Source of the DNA: Nonomuraea turcica
Lineage (GTDB): Bacteria; Actinomycetota; Actinomycetes; Streptosporangiales; Streptosporangiaceae
Reading direction: 5' to 3'
Assembly: GCF_030718205.1 (NCBI RefSeq)
Contig: NZ_JAUZQF010000006.1
Location: 310,001 to 374,000, forward strand
Length of the DNA: 64,000 nt
Shown here: positions 1 through 8,865 of the stretch, piece after piece
How positions within the stretch are numbered: the stretch's first letter is position 1
How the letters are laid out: each line of letters opens with the position of its first letter
The notes under the pieces: model-generated
The model's input: only the letters and a program-made list of their open reading frames with translations
Told to the model about the DNA's origin: nothing
The model's database searches: none
Made by a program: the position numbers and the translations under genes

Positions 1-1656
1 CTCACCTACGCGCCGACCACGGTGCCCAAGCCACCGCGCAACAAGATGGCCATCGCGCTGCCCGTCATCGACCAGCCGCACCGGGCGACCGACGTCGACC
101 CGGCGGCGGGGGCGAACGGCGAGGCCCTGTTCGTCGACGACAAGCTGAGCCAGTCGATCACCGGCAAGGGGCGGCTGGCCGACGTGGCGACCATCGCCCA
201 GTCCGCGCCCAGCAGCGTCACGTGGTTCGTCGACCCCGCACTGCTCGACGACCTCGACATGATGACGAGAAACTACCGGGTCAGGACCAAGGACGGCGCG
301 GAGCGCAAGCCGGCCAACGCCGAAGCCGGGCAGTGGCTGACGTCCATGCGCACCGCGCTGGCCGCCTCCCCCGTGGTCGCGGTCCCCTACGCCGATCCCG
401 ACGTGGCCGCGCTCGCGCACCAAGGGCTGGACGACCTGCCTAACAGAGCGATCCAGCTAGGCGGGCAGAAGGCGAAGGCGTTGCTCAACCGCGACGACGT
501 GAAGACCACCGTCAACTGGCCGGCCGCCGGATTGCTCGACCCCGACGCACTCGACCTGCTCTCAGTCAGCGACGACAAGGTGGGCACGGTCCTGCTCAAC
601 TCGACCAACCTGCCGCCGCAGCCGCCGGTCACGTTCACACCCGACGCCGCCACGACGCTCGACTCGGTGAACGGCCCGGTCACCGCGCTGGTCGCGGACG
701 CCGAGCTGAGCCGCCTGTTCGAGCCGACGGCCCCCACGTCCGTGCTGCTCAGCACCCAGCGCTTCATCGCCGAGACCGCGATGATCTCCGCAGAGGCCGG
801 CCAAACCCAGCCGAGGTCGCTGGTCGTCGCCCCGTCGCGACGCTGGGATCCCAACCCGACGCTCGTCACCAGCCTGATCAAGGCCGCCAACCGCCTGCCG
901 TGGCTGGAGCTGACCTCGCTGGAGTCCATCAAGCCGGGCAAGGCGTCGGTCCCGCGCGCCGGCCTGACCTACACCGATGAGGCGCGCAAGGAAGAGCTGA
1001 GCGGCAAATACCTGGGGCCGGTCAAGGAAGTCGCGTCGAAGGCGCAGCTCACGGCTCTGATCACGACGACGAGGACGCAGTCGAGCTTCGACGCGGCGGT
1101 GCTCAGGCTGACCTCGTCGGCCTGGCGCAACAGCACGCGCATGGGCCGCTCGGTGACCAACCGGGTGAACACGGCCGTCACTGAGCGGATGGACAAGGTC
1201 GAGATCGTCGAGGCACGGCCCGACCGGCCTAAGACGCTGGCCGGCAGCAACGGCGTCGTCCCCATCAGCGTGCGCAACTCCCTGGGCGCCCCCATCGCCC
1301 TGTACATCGACGTCAAGTCCAACAACGAGAAGCTGCTGCAGGTCAACTTCAAGCAAGACGAGCCCTTGTCCATCGGCGTCGGGCAGAGCGGCACGGTGCA
1401 GGTGCCGATGACCGCCACCAGTGGCACCAGCGGCGACACGACCGTGACGGTCCAGCTCAAGACCGCCGACGGCAAGGCTTATGGCGAACCGCAGCGGCTG
1501 ACCATCCGCACCACCGGCTACACCGGCGTCGCCTCGGTCATCGTGGGGGCGGCGCTCACCGTGATGCTCGCCGCCGTGGTGACGCGCGTGGTGCGGCGCA
1601 GGTCGGAGCGCAAGAGCGCGCGGGCCTCCAGGAACCGGGAAAGTGAGACCGTATGA
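1..1656 (+). CDS. DUF6049-family membrane protein, C-terminal part (5' end outside window)
   Basis: The reading frame is open from the first base, so this is the C-terminal 551 residues of a longer protein. Most of it is a soluble, presumably extracytoplasmic region. One hydrophobic segment near the C-terminus (about residues 519-542 of the visible part) is followed by a basic RRR-rich tail, which suggests a single-pass protein with a short cytoplasmic end. Proteins of this type (DUF6049) sit directly upstream of murJ in many actinobacteria. Their function is unknown to me, though the neighbour suggests a cell-envelope role. Its stop codon overlaps the murJ start as ATGA, which implies translational coupling. 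The family name rests on context and general resemblance rather than on a profile search. Confidence 0.75.
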   Translation, partial: LTYAPTTVPKPPRNKMAIALPVIDQPHRATDVDPAAGANGEALFVDDKLSQSITGKGRLADVATIAQSAPSSVTWFVDPALLDDLDMMTRNYRVRTKDGAERKPANAEAGQWLTSMRTALAASPVVAVPYADPDVAALAHQGLDDLPNRAIQLGGQKAKALLNRDDVKTTVNWPAAGLLDPDALDLLSVSDDKVGTVLLNSTNLPPQPPVTFTPDAATTLDSVNGPVTALVADAELSRLFEPTAPTSVLLSTQRFIAETAMISAEAGQTQPRSLVVAPSRRWDPNPTLVTSLIKAANRLPWLELTSLESIKPGKASVPRAGLTYTDEARKEELSGKYLGPVKEVASKAQLTALITTTRTQSSFDAAVLRLTSSAWRNSTRMGRSVTNRVNTAVTERMDKVEIVEARPDRPKTLAGSNGVVPISVRNSLGAPIALYIDVKSNNEKLLQVNFKQDEPLSIGVGQSGTVQVPMTATSGTSGDTTVTVQLKTADGKAYGEPQRLTIRTTGYTGVASVIVGAALTVMLAAVVTRVVRRRSERKSARASRNRESETV

Positions 1657-3260
1657 GCCGCATGTTGCGTGCCAGCGCCATCATGGCGGCGGGCACGATG
1701 GTGTCCAGGGTCACCGGGTTCGTACGGACCATGGTGCTCGCGTACGCCATCGGCACGGCGGCTCTGGGCGACTCCTACAACGCGGCGTACGCGATCCCGT
1801 ACAGCATCCTCGACCTGCTGCTTCTGGGGGTGCTGAGCAGCGTCATCGTGCCGATGATCATCCGGGCGCAGCAGCACGACCCCGACGGCGGCCAGGCCTA
1901 CGAGCAGCGGCTGCTGACCGTGGCCACGGTCACGCTCGTGGGCGTCGCGGTGCTCGCGGTGTTCGCCGCGCCGCTGCTCATCGACCTCTACACCGACTGG
2001 GCGCCGGGCAGCGCGAGGTTCGAGGTCGCGGCCACGCTGGCCCGTTTCATCCTGCCGCAGCTGGCGTTCTTCGGGGTGGGCGCGGTGGCGGGCGCCATAC
2101 TCAACACCCGCGACCGCTACGGCGCTCCCATGTGGGCGCCGGTGGTCAACAACCTCGTCGTCATCTGCGTGTTCCTGGCCTACGCAGTGGTGAGTTCGGC
2201 CAAGGGCGACATCGATCGGGTGAGCGACGGGGATCTGGCGCTGCTCGGCCTGGGCACCACGGCCGGCATCGTGGCGCAGGCGGCCGTGCTGATCGTCGCG
2301 TTGCGCCGGGCCGGCTTCTCGTTCGTGCCGCGCTTCGACGTGTGGAACGCCCGGCTCGGCGAGATGGCCAAGGCCGGGATCTGGACGATCGGTTATGTGA
2401 TCGTGACCCAGCTGGGTTTCTTGCTGACCGTCAATCTGTCGAGCCAGGCCGGCGTGGAGGTGCCGGGTCACGGCATCAGCCCCTACACGCTGGCGTTCCA
2501 GCTGTTCCAGCTGCCGTACGGCGTCATCGGCGTCTCGGTGATCACGGCCATGCTGCCCCGGATGAGCCGGGCCGTCGGGGAGGGCCGCTTCGACGACGTG
2601 CGCAGCGAGTTCGGGGCGAGTGTGCGGCTCGTCTGCGCGATGATGGTGCCGGTGTCGCTGCTGCTCATGGTGCTCGGCCCGGCGATCACCGTGCCGATTT
2701 ACGGCCATGGGGCCAACACCGTGGCGGACGCGGTCTACATCGGCAACGTGCTGCAGGTCTACGGCCTCGCGCTGGTGCCGTTCTCGGTGTTCCAGCTGCT
2801 GCTGCGGGTCTTCTACAGTTTCGGCGACACCCGGACGCCGGTCTTCGTCGGGGCGGGCACGACGGCAGTCAACGCGGGGCTGATGGTGGTCTTCTACGTG
2901 CTGCTGCCGGCCGAGTACGCGGTGATGGGGCTGGCTCTGGCGTACGCGGTCGCGTACGGGCTGGGCGCGATCCTGGCCTGGTGGCTGGCCGGCCGCCGGG
3001 TGCAGGGGCTCGGCGGGTGGGCCGTCGGCATGGCGCTGACCAGGATGTATCTCGCCTCGCTGCCCACGGCCGTGCTGGCGCTGGCCGCGGTCTGGGTGGT
3101 CACGCAGGTGTTCGGCGGTCTCGGTTTCGTCAATTCGCTGATCGTTCTGGCCGTCGGCGGGGGCCTCGGGCTGGTGCTGTACCTCGGCGTGGCGCACAGA
3201 ATGCGCATACCAGAGGTCAACTCGATCGTTGGGATGGTCGCGAGACGGGTAGGTCGGTAA
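1653..3260 (+). CDS. murJ: Lipid II flippase MurJ (MviN)
   Basis: A 535-residue polytopic membrane protein of the MOP superfamily, expected to have about 14 transmembrane helices and to flip lipid II to the outer face of the membrane for peptidoglycan synthesis. The N-terminus carries the family pattern SRVTGFVRT followed by GDSYNAAYAIPY, and further hydrophobic segments continue to the C-terminus. It starts at the ATG overlapping the upstream stop. The protein ends right after the last membrane helices. In Mycobacterium tuberculosis MviN (established knowledge) a pseudokinase and an extracellular domain are fused to the flippase, whereas here those modules are encoded by the next gene. Confidence 0.93.
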   Translation: MSRMLRASAIMAAGTMVSRVTGFVRTMVLAYAIGTAALGDSYNAAYAIPYSILDLLLLGVLSSVIVPMIIRAQQHDPDGGQAYEQRLLTVATVTLVGVAVLAVFAAPLLIDLYTDWAPGSARFEVAATLARFILPQLAFFGVGAVAGAILNTRDRYGAPMWAPVVNNLVVICVFLAYAVVSSAKGDIDRVSDGDLALLGLGTTAGIVAQAAVLIVALRRAGFSFVPRFDVWNARLGEMAKAGIWTIGYVIVTQLGFLLTVNLSSQAGVEVPGHGISPYTLAFQLFQLPYGVIGVSVITAMLPRMSRAVGEGRFDDVRSEFGASVRLVCAMMVPVSLLLMVLGPAITVPIYGHGANTVADAVYIGNVLQVYGLALVPFSVFQLLLRVFYSFGDTRTPVFVGAGTTAVNAGLMVVFYVLLPAEYAVMGLALAYAVAYGLGAILAWWLAGRRVQGLGGWAVGMALTRMYLASLPTAVLALAAVWVVTQVFGGLGFVNSLIVLAVGGGLGLVLYLGVAHRMRIPEVNSIVGMVARRVGR

Positions 3261-3412
3261 AGAAACTCGGCACTACGATGGAGGCCGACACGCGCGAATG
3301 GAAGCAGGAGGGGCGTGGGCGGATCCACCCGGCATAGCGTGCCTTCGTGGGACACGACCACGCAGGTGAGTCGAACCATGAGCACGCCCGATCGGCCAAG
3401 TGGAGTGAGCCT

Positions 3413-4930
3413 GTGAGCACGTCGGCCGTCGAACCCGGCACCCGCCTCGCCGAGCGCTTCCGGCTCGAGGACCGCGTCAGCGAGTCCGACGGAGCCACCT
3501 TGTGGAAGGCCATTGACGAGATCCTGGCCCGTCCGGTGGCCGTGCATACTTTCTCGCCGGACTTCCCCCGCGTGCACGAGGTCGTCACGGCCGCCCGCGC
3601 GGCGAGCCGGCTCACCGACCCGCGCCTGACGCAGGTCTTCGACGCGGCCGAAGACGACAAGCACGCCTATGTCGTGAGCGAGTGGGTCACCGGCGAGACC
3701 CTCATCGACCTGCTGGCCTCCGGCCCGATGGAGCCCGAGCGCGCTGCCGGGCTGGTCGCCGAGGCCGCCGAGGCGCTCGCGCACGCCCACAAGGCCAAGC
3801 TCTACCACCTGTGCCTGCGTCCCTCGCACCTGGTGTGGACGACCGGAAACACGGTCAAGGTGCTCGGCGTCGCCGTCGATGCGGCCATGTACGGGCTGAC
3901 CACCGACCAGCCGGCGCTCGACGACGCCGAAGGGCTGGGCCGGCTGCTTTACGCCGGCCTGACCGGCCACTGGCCGGGCGACGAGGAAGAGGGCGGGCTG
4001 CCTGCCGCTCCCATGACCGACGGCCACTTCTGCACGCCCCGCCAGGTCACCGCCGGCGTGCCGGGCTACCTCGACGCGGTGACGGTGCGGGCGTGCCTGC
4101 CCGAGTCCCGCAAGGGCCAGGGCGCGCTGTCCAGCCCGGCCGAGGTCGCCGAGGCATTGGCCGACGTGGCCAGGCCCATGCCGATCCCGATCGCCTACCC
4201 CTCGACACCCGCAGTGGCCTCCGCCTCGCACACCGAGGGCCTGGACATCGCCCACCGCCAGCACCTCCACGTCCCCCAGTCGCGGCCCACAGGCCCCCGG
4301 CCGCGGCGGCCGTCCGGCGGCGGCAGCACCCTCAACAGGGTGTTGATGACGCTGGTGGTGCTGCTCGTCATCGCCGCGGTCGGCGTCGGCGCCTGGACGA
4401 TCGGCCGCAGCCTGGGCAGCCCGACCGGCCCCGAGGCCAAGAGCGCCACCCCGACCACCACGGCCACGGCTTCGACCCCTGTCCAGGCCGCCGAGCCGGA
4501 GAAGGCCCAGGGCTTCGACCCGCTCGGCGACAACGACGAGAAGTCGGACAAGGCCGGGCTGGCCATCGACGGCAAGCCCAGCACCTTCTGGGAGACCGAG
4601 GGCTACACCAGCGCCGAGCTGGGCAACCTCAAGAAGGGTGTAGGCCTGCTGCTGGACATGGGCAAGTCCGTTCAGATCAGCGACGTGGTGGCTACGCTGG
4701 CCGATACGCCCGGCGCGACCGTCGAGCTCAAGGTCGGCGACTCGCCCGATCTCGGCGCTCTGAAGACGGTGGCGACCGAGAAGGACGCGGCAGGCAAGAC
4801 CACACTGACCCCTGATCAGGCGGCAAGCGGGCAGTACGTTTTGATCTGGTTTACGCGTGTTCCGGCGGATGCAGGCAAGTTTCATGGCACCATCTATGAA
4901 GTAGTGGTGCACTCTCCCGGATCGGCATAA
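3413..4930 (+). CDS. Membrane pseudokinase with extracellular discoidin-like domain (MviN C-terminal module as separate protein)
   Basis: I place the start at a GTG after TGGAGTGAG, giving 505 residues; an upstream ATG at 3347 is also in frame. Residues about 10-260 look like a Ser/Thr kinase fold with the catalytic motifs lost. The VAIK-type lysine is replaced (PVAVHTF), the HRD loop reads YHLCLRPSHL, and the DFG position reads LGVAVDA. A proline/basic linker leads to one transmembrane helix near 308-335. The C-terminal ~150 residues contain AIDGKPSTFWETEG, typical of F5/8 type C (discoidin-like) carbohydrate-binding folds. The order pseudokinase-TM-extracellular domain matches the C-terminal half of mycobacterial MviN, whose phosphorylated pseudokinase recruits FhaA. 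A role in controlling MurJ is inferred from that and from the adjacent murJ. Confidence 0.85.
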   Translation: MSTSAVEPGTRLAERFRLEDRVSESDGATLWKAIDEILARPVAVHTFSPDFPRVHEVVTAARAASRLTDPRLTQVFDAAEDDKHAYVVSEWVTGETLIDLLASGPMEPERAAGLVAEAAEALAHAHKAKLYHLCLRPSHLVWTTGNTVKVLGVAVDAAMYGLTTDQPALDDAEGLGRLLYAGLTGHWPGDEEEGGLPAAPMTDGHFCTPRQVTAGVPGYLDAVTVRACLPESRKGQGALSSPAEVAEALADVARPMPIPIAYPSTPAVASASHTEGLDIAHRQHLHVPQSRPTGPRPRRPSGGGSTLNRVLMTLVVLLVIAAVGVGAWTIGRSLGSPTGPEAKSATPTTTATASTPVQAAEPEKAQGFDPLGDNDEKSDKAGLAIDGKPSTFWETEGYTSAELGNLKKGVGLLLDMGKSVQISDVVATLADTPGATVELKVGDSPDLGALKTVATEKDAAGKTTLTPDQAASGQYVLIWFTRVPADAGKFHGTIYEVVVHSPGSA

Positions 4931-4945
4931 TCAGGAATCTCTCTT

Positions 4946-5581
4946 GTGAACTCCCCACCCGAGACACCCTCAGCAGCGGATCGGCCGGCGGTCACTGACG
5001 CCGAGCTGCTGACCGCGCACATCAACGGGGATCCTCACGCCTTCAGCGAAATCGTCAAAAGGCACCGCGATCGCATGTGGGCGGTCGCCCTGCGGACGCT
5101 CGGTGACCCTGACGAGGCCGCCGACGCCGTGCAGGACGCCTTCGTCTCCGCCTATCGCAAAGCCGCCACGTTTCGCGGCGAGGCAGCCGTCACCACCTGG
5201 CTGCACCGCATCGTGGTCAACGCCTGTCTCGACAGGATGCGCCGCAAGTCCGTCCGGCCGGTGGCCGACGACGAGCTCATCGAGGCCGCCGAGCGCGAGT
5301 CGCCCCTGCCCGACCAGACCGTCGAGCGCGAGGTCTCGATGGAGGTTTCGGCCGCGCTGAAACTCCTGCCCGCCGACCAGCGTGCGGCACTGGTGCTCGT
5401 CGACATGATGGGCTATTCGGTCGAAGACGCAGCTCAGGTGCTCGAGGTGCCCAGCGGCACGGTGAAGAGCCGGTGCGCCCGAGGGCGCGCGAAACTTGCC
5501 CCAATTCTTTCGCATCTGCGGAACCGATCGGACCTCAATCGCGTCTCATCCGCGAAGGGAGCAGAACTTCGTGACGGGTGA
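4946..5581 (+). CDS. sigM: ECF RNA polymerase sigma factor SigM
   Basis: A 211-residue ECF sigma factor starting at GTG. Region 2 includes FSEIVKRHRDRMWAVALRTL followed by DEAADAVQDAFVSAYRKAATFRGEA. Region 4 carries LPADQRAALVLVDMMGYS and the recognition helix around VPSGTVKSRCARGRAKL. The position between the murJ/pseudokinase genes and trxBA is the conserved location of sigM in actinobacteria. The SigM name follows that synteny; promoter specificity cannot be read from the sequence. Its 3' end overlaps the start of the next gene by 11 bp, the usual sigma/anti-sigma coupling. Confidence 0.9.
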   Translation: MNSPPETPSAADRPAVTDAELLTAHINGDPHAFSEIVKRHRDRMWAVALRTLGDPDEAADAVQDAFVSAYRKAATFRGEAAVTTWLHRIVVNACLDRMRRKSVRPVADDELIEAAERESPLPDQTVEREVSMEVSAALKLLPADQRAALVLVDMMGYSVEDAAQVLEVPSGTVKSRCARGRAKLAPILSHLRNRSDLNRVSSAKGAELRDG

Positions 5582-6449
5582 TACGCACTACGATCTGGAC
5601 ACCCTGGCCGATTTGGCCGAGGGTCTCCTGGACGTCGCCACGGCGCGCCAGGTCCGCGAGCATCTCGCGGTCTGCGACCCCTGTGGGGAGCTACTGGCCG
5701 ATCTGGCGGCGGTTCGCGAGGTGCTCGCGGCGACCCCCACACCGGCCATGCCGATGGGTGTCGCACTGCGCATCGACAAGGCCCTGGCGGCCGAGTCCGA
5801 GTCTCGGCGCGGAGGCGTCGGCCTCGTGGAAACACCTGACTGGGACGAGCTCATGCGGGACGCCCCGTGGGAGCGGCCGGTCGTGGCCCCCGAGCCCGAG
5901 CCTGTGCGCTTGGGAGTGGTCTCCGACGACGGCACCATCGTCCCGGCCAAGCCAAGACCCGTCAGGCGGCGCCGGTGGGCGTTGCCCGCGGTCGCGGCCG
6001 CGGCGGCCGCCGCCGTGGTGGGCACGGCCGCGGTCTCGGCAGGTCTGCTCGCCTCCGGCGGAGGCGGCGGCACGAGCGCGCCCCCGCCCCTCGCGCAGCA
6101 GAGCAAGGAGGAGACCAAGAGCCCGGAGAAGGCCAGGGCGTACACCGTGACCGACAGCGGCTACAACTACAGCGACAACGTGTTGCGGCAGCCGCTGGAG
6201 AGCCTCTTCGGCTTCGCCACGGTGCTGGGCGGCGACGGCGCCAGCGCCGACCAGGTCGCCAAGTGCGCGAGCAAGGTCAGCAGCCGGAGCAAGCTCGACG
6301 TCTTCGCGGTCGACCAGGGGCAGTACAACGGGCAAGAGGCCCTCATCTTCGCCTCATGGAAGAACAAGCCGGCCAAGAAGATCCGCATCGACATCGTCGA
6401 CCCGTTCTACTGCAAGAACCTGCGCAAGCCCACCATGGGCCGCTGGTAG
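5571..6449 (+). CDS. Zinc-finger anti-sigma factor for SigM
   Basis: The start is the GTG at 5571, with GGGAG just upstream and an 11-bp overlap with sigM, giving 292 residues. The N-terminal domain has the ZAS-type zinc motif H31-x3-C35-x2-C38 (HLAVCDPC), which in this family binds the sigma factor and can act as a thiol redox switch. A flexible acidic/proline stretch leads to one alanine-rich transmembrane helix at about 137-162. A Gly-rich linker and a C-terminal extracytoplasmic domain of roughly 120 residues follow. The arrangement is that of a single-pass anti-sigma protein (RsmA-like). The signal that releases SigM is unknown. Confidence 0.85.
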   Translation: MTGDTHYDLDTLADLAEGLLDVATARQVREHLAVCDPCGELLADLAAVREVLAATPTPAMPMGVALRIDKALAAESESRRGGVGLVETPDWDELMRDAPWERPVVAPEPEPVRLGVVSDDGTIVPAKPRPVRRRRWALPAVAAAAAAAVVGTAAVSAGLLASGGGGGTSAPPPLAQQSKEETKSPEKARAYTVTDSGYNYSDNVLRQPLESLFGFATVLGGDGASADQVAKCASKVSSRSKLDVFAVDQGQYNGQEALIFASWKNKPAKKIRIDIVDPFYCKNLRKPTMGRW

Positions 6450-6461
6450 GAGACATCCGCG

Positions 6462-6488
6462 AAAGAGCCCGCTACGGCGGGCTCTTTT
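6462..6488 (+). terminator. Rho-independent terminator after sigM/anti-sigma
   Basis: A perfect 11-bp stem (AAAGAGCCCGC at 6462-6472, GCGGGCTCTTT at 6477-6487) closes over a TACG loop, ends in TTTT and is followed by GTTTG. It separates the sigM transcript from the trxBA promoter. Confidence 0.85.
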
Positions 6489-6594
6489 GTTTGCCGTAGA
6501 GTACCGCCCCACGCTGTTGCCGCAGGTCAGGTGGTCCTACGAGGGCCACGCCGGCGAAGGACTTCCGTTTCGCCAGGGCGTCGTGGGTAGGGCA

Positions 6595-6621
6595 GGGAAT
6601 CACGGCGGCCTAGGATCTGTT
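6595..6621 (+). promoter_or_regulatory. SigR-type (oxidative stress) promoter of trxB-trxA
   Basis: The sequence GGGAAT at 6595-6600, an 18-base spacer and GTT at 6619-6621 match the SigR (SigH-like) consensus GGAAT-N18-GTT known from Streptomyces coelicolor, where trxBA is a direct SigR target. It lies 39 bp upstream of the trxB start and downstream of a terminator, exactly where a trxBA promoter is expected. Confidence 0.8.
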
Positions 6622-6659
6622 GACGCCGGTGCAACAGCAGACGAGGAAGGCGTGGAGCG

Positions 6660-7592
6660 TTGAGCGACGTTCGTAACGTGATCATCATTGGGTCCGGCCC
6701 AGCTGGCTACACCGCGGCCGTCTACTCCGCGCGCGCCGAGCTCAAGCCGCTGATCTTCGAGGGCTCCGTCACCGCGGGCGGCGCGCTCATGAACACCACC
6801 GACGTGGAGAACTTTCCTGGGTTCCCCGACGGCATCATGGGCCCCGACCTGATGGACAACCTGCGTAAGCAGGCTGAGCGGTTCGGCGCCGAGCTGGTCG
6901 CCGACGACGTCGTCGAAGTGGACCTGGAGGCCAACCCCAAGGTCGTCAAGACGCACACTGACACCTACTACGCCAAGTCCGTCATCCTGGCCATGGGCTC
7001 CGGTTATCGCGAGCTGGGCCTGACGAACGAGAAGCGCCTGTCCGGTCATGGTGTGTCCTGGTGTGCCACCTGTGACGGCTTCTTCTTCCGTAACAAGGAC
7101 ATCGTTGTCGTCGGTGGCGGCGACACGGCGATGGAGGAGGCCACGTTCCTGACCCGGTTCGGGCGCATGGTGACCGTGGTGCACCGCCGCGACACGCTGC
7201 GGGCCAGCAAGATCATGCAGGACCGGGCGCTCGCGAACGAGAAGATCCGCTTCATCTGGGACTCCGAGGTCGTCGACGTGCTCGGTGACACCAAGGTCGA
7301 GGCGGTGAAGCTGCGCAACGTCAAGAACGGCGAGGAGTGCGAGCTCGCCACCGACGCGCTGTTCCTCGCCATCGGCCACGACCCACGCACCGACCTCGTC
7401 AAGGGCCAGATCGACCTCGACGAAGACGGCTACATCAAGGTGGCCTCCCCGACCACCGCGACCAACATCCCCGGCGTCTTCGCCGCGGGTGACGTCGTCG
7501 ACCACACCTACCGCCAGGCCATCACCGCGGCCGGCACCGGCTGTGCGGCCTCGCTCGACTCCGAGCGCTGGCTAGCCGACAACGAGAAGTAA
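6660..7592 (+). CDS. trxB: Thioredoxin-disulfide reductase
   Basis: A 310-residue flavoprotein that uses NADPH to reduce thioredoxin. The FAD-binding motif GSGPAG lies at residues 11-16 and the redox-active CATC at about 135-138. The NADPH site GGGDTAMEEA is near 155, and the C-terminal FAD motif is FAAGDVVDHTYRQA. It starts at TTG because GAGGAAGG ends 10 bases before it and the alternative GTG at 6652 runs into a stop after three codons. It is followed by trxA after a 10-bp gap, so the two genes form one operon. Length and motifs are normal for the low-molecular-weight bacterial class. Confidence 0.96.
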   Translation: MSDVRNVIIIGSGPAGYTAAVYSARAELKPLIFEGSVTAGGALMNTTDVENFPGFPDGIMGPDLMDNLRKQAERFGAELVADDVVEVDLEANPKVVKTHTDTYYAKSVILAMGSGYRELGLTNEKRLSGHGVSWCATCDGFFFRNKDIVVVGGGDTAMEEATFLTRFGRMVTVVHRRDTLRASKIMQDRALANEKIRFIWDSEVVDVLGDTKVEAVKLRNVKNGEECELATDALFLAIGHDPRTDLVKGQIDLDEDGYIKVASPTTATNIPGVFAAGDVVDHTYRQAITAAGTGCAASLDSERWLADNEK

Positions 7593-7602
7593 GGAGCGCA
7601 CC

Positions 7603-7917
7603 GTGAAGGCTGTCACCGACGCCACTTTCGAAGCAGAGGTCCTCAAGAGCGACAAGCCTGTGCTGGTCGACTTCTGGGCCGAGTGGTGCGGCCCGTGCCG
7701 TCAGGTCGCGCCCATCTTGCAGGAGATCGCCAACGAGCACGGCGACAAGCTGGAGATCGTCAAGCTCAACATCGACGAGAACCCTGAGGTTCCGCGCCAG
7801 TACGGCGTGCTCCAGATCCCCACGCTGAACGTCTACAAGGGTGGGGAGGTCGTGAAGCAGATCATCGGCGCCAAGCCGAAGGCCATGCTGCTTCGCGAGC
7901 TCGACGGCATCATCTAG
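7603..7917 (+). CDS. trxA: Thioredoxin
   Basis: A 104-residue thioredoxin with the active site WCGPC (C29 and C32), the conserved VDFWAEWCGPCR context and the cis-proline region IPTLNVYKGG. The start is GTG with AAGGAGCGCACC upstream. It is co-transcribed with trxB, its reductase, and supplies electrons to ribonucleotide reductase, peroxiredoxins and similar enzymes in the cytoplasm. The pair lies behind the SigR-type promoter, so oxidative (disulfide) induction is expected. Confidence 0.96.
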   Translation: MKAVTDATFEAEVLKSDKPVLVDFWAEWCGPCRQVAPILQEIANEHGDKLEIVKLNIDENPEVPRQYGVLQIPTLNVYKGGEVVKQIIGAKPKAMLLRELDGII

Positions 7918-7946
7918 TTCGCCTGTTACGGCGCGCTTCGCCAGGC

Positions 7947-7980
7947 AGAGCCCCCCGCGGTCGTATCCGCGGGGGGCTCT
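7947..7980 (+). terminator. Terminator hairpin after trxA
   Basis: A perfect 14-bp stem (7947-7960 with 7967-7980) has a six-base loop and arms AGAGCCCCCCGCGG / CCGCGGGGGGCTCT. There is no T-run after it, as is common in high-GC actinobacteria. Confidence 0.75.
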
Positions 7981-8016
7981 CGCGTACGGCTTGGGCATGG
8001 CCTGGGCGGCGGCGTA

Positions 8017-8068
8017 TGGGGCTGAACGGGGGCTTACGGGGCTGAACGGCAGCGTGTGGGGCTGAGCT
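8017..8068. repeat. Short G-rich direct repeats (GGGGCTGA) between trxA and the GNAT gene
   Basis: Three imperfect copies of GGGGCTGAACGG follow one another in the 3' non-coding space. No function is evident. Confidence 0.4.
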
Positions 8069-8072
8069 GGGC

Positions 8073-8690
8073 TCAGACGGGGCGCAGCGCGCGTTCCGGG
8101 CTCATGGAGCCCAGGAGCCGCTCCAGAGCCACCTCGACGTCCTCACGCCACGAGACGGCGGTCTTGAGCTCCAGGCGGAGCCGCGGGAATCGCAAATGCG
8201 GACGAACTGTCTTAAACCCCACAGAAAGCAAGTAATCCGCAGGAACTACACAACTAGGCTCTTCCCACTTGAGGTCCCCGAAAGCTTCTATGGCTTTGAC
8301 CCCGCGCCGCGTCAGGTCTTTGGCCACACCCTGGATCAGCATCCGCCCGAGCCCGCCGCCCGAGAACTCGGGAATGATGTGAGCCGTCATCAGCAACACG
8401 GCGTCGGCGCTGACCGGCGAGGTGGGAAAGGCCACCGAACGCGGGCTGTAGAGCGGCGGGCTGTACAGCACGAACCCCGCGGGCACGCCGTCGACATAGG
8501 CGATTTTCCCGCAGCTCCCCCACTCCAGCAGCGTGGCGGAGATCCAGGCTTCCTTCTCCAGCCCTGGGTCGCCCGAGTCCACCGCGCGGTCCCCGCTGAC
8601 GGGATCGAGCTCCCAGAACACGCACCGTCGGCAGCGCCGCGGCAAATCTTCAAGATTGTCCAGGGTTATGTTGACCAGTCGGCGCGACAA
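8073..8690 (-). CDS. GNAT-family N-acetyltransferase
   Basis: A 205-residue protein read leftward from a TTG start. It has the acetyl-CoA binding pattern IPEFSGGGLGRMLIQGVAKDL, a variant of the GNAT Q/RxxGxG/A motif. An N-terminal cysteine-containing segment (LPRRCRRCVFWELDP) recurs in actinobacterial relatives found next to trxA. The C-terminal third ends with RPHLRFPRLRLELKTAVSW. The substrate is unknown. The gene is convergent with trxA, separated by the trxA terminator and a short stretch with three GGGGCTGA repeats, and divergent from the aminotransferase. Confidence 0.75.
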   Translation of the reverse strand: MSRRLVNITLDNLEDLPRRCRRCVFWELDPVSGDRAVDSGDPGLEKEAWISATLLEWGSCGKIAYVDGVPAGFVLYSPPLYSPRSVAFPTSPVSADAVLLMTAHIIPEFSGGGLGRMLIQGVAKDLTRRGVKAIEAFGDLKWEEPSCVVPADYLLSVGFKTVRPHLRFPRLRLELKTAVSWREDVEVALERLLGSMSPERALRPV

Positions 8691-8865
8691 CTACCGCCCC
8701 TATCGTTGACCCGGAAAAGCGCGCGAAAACCGCGTCCACACCTGGCATCGTAGCCGAGTGAAGATGCCGCCAGCGGACACCACGACGGTTGAGCCCGGTC
8801 ACGTGCGACATGTCCGTCTGGCGTAATCTGGTATTCCGCCCCGTATGACACCTAGGAGGTGGGCC

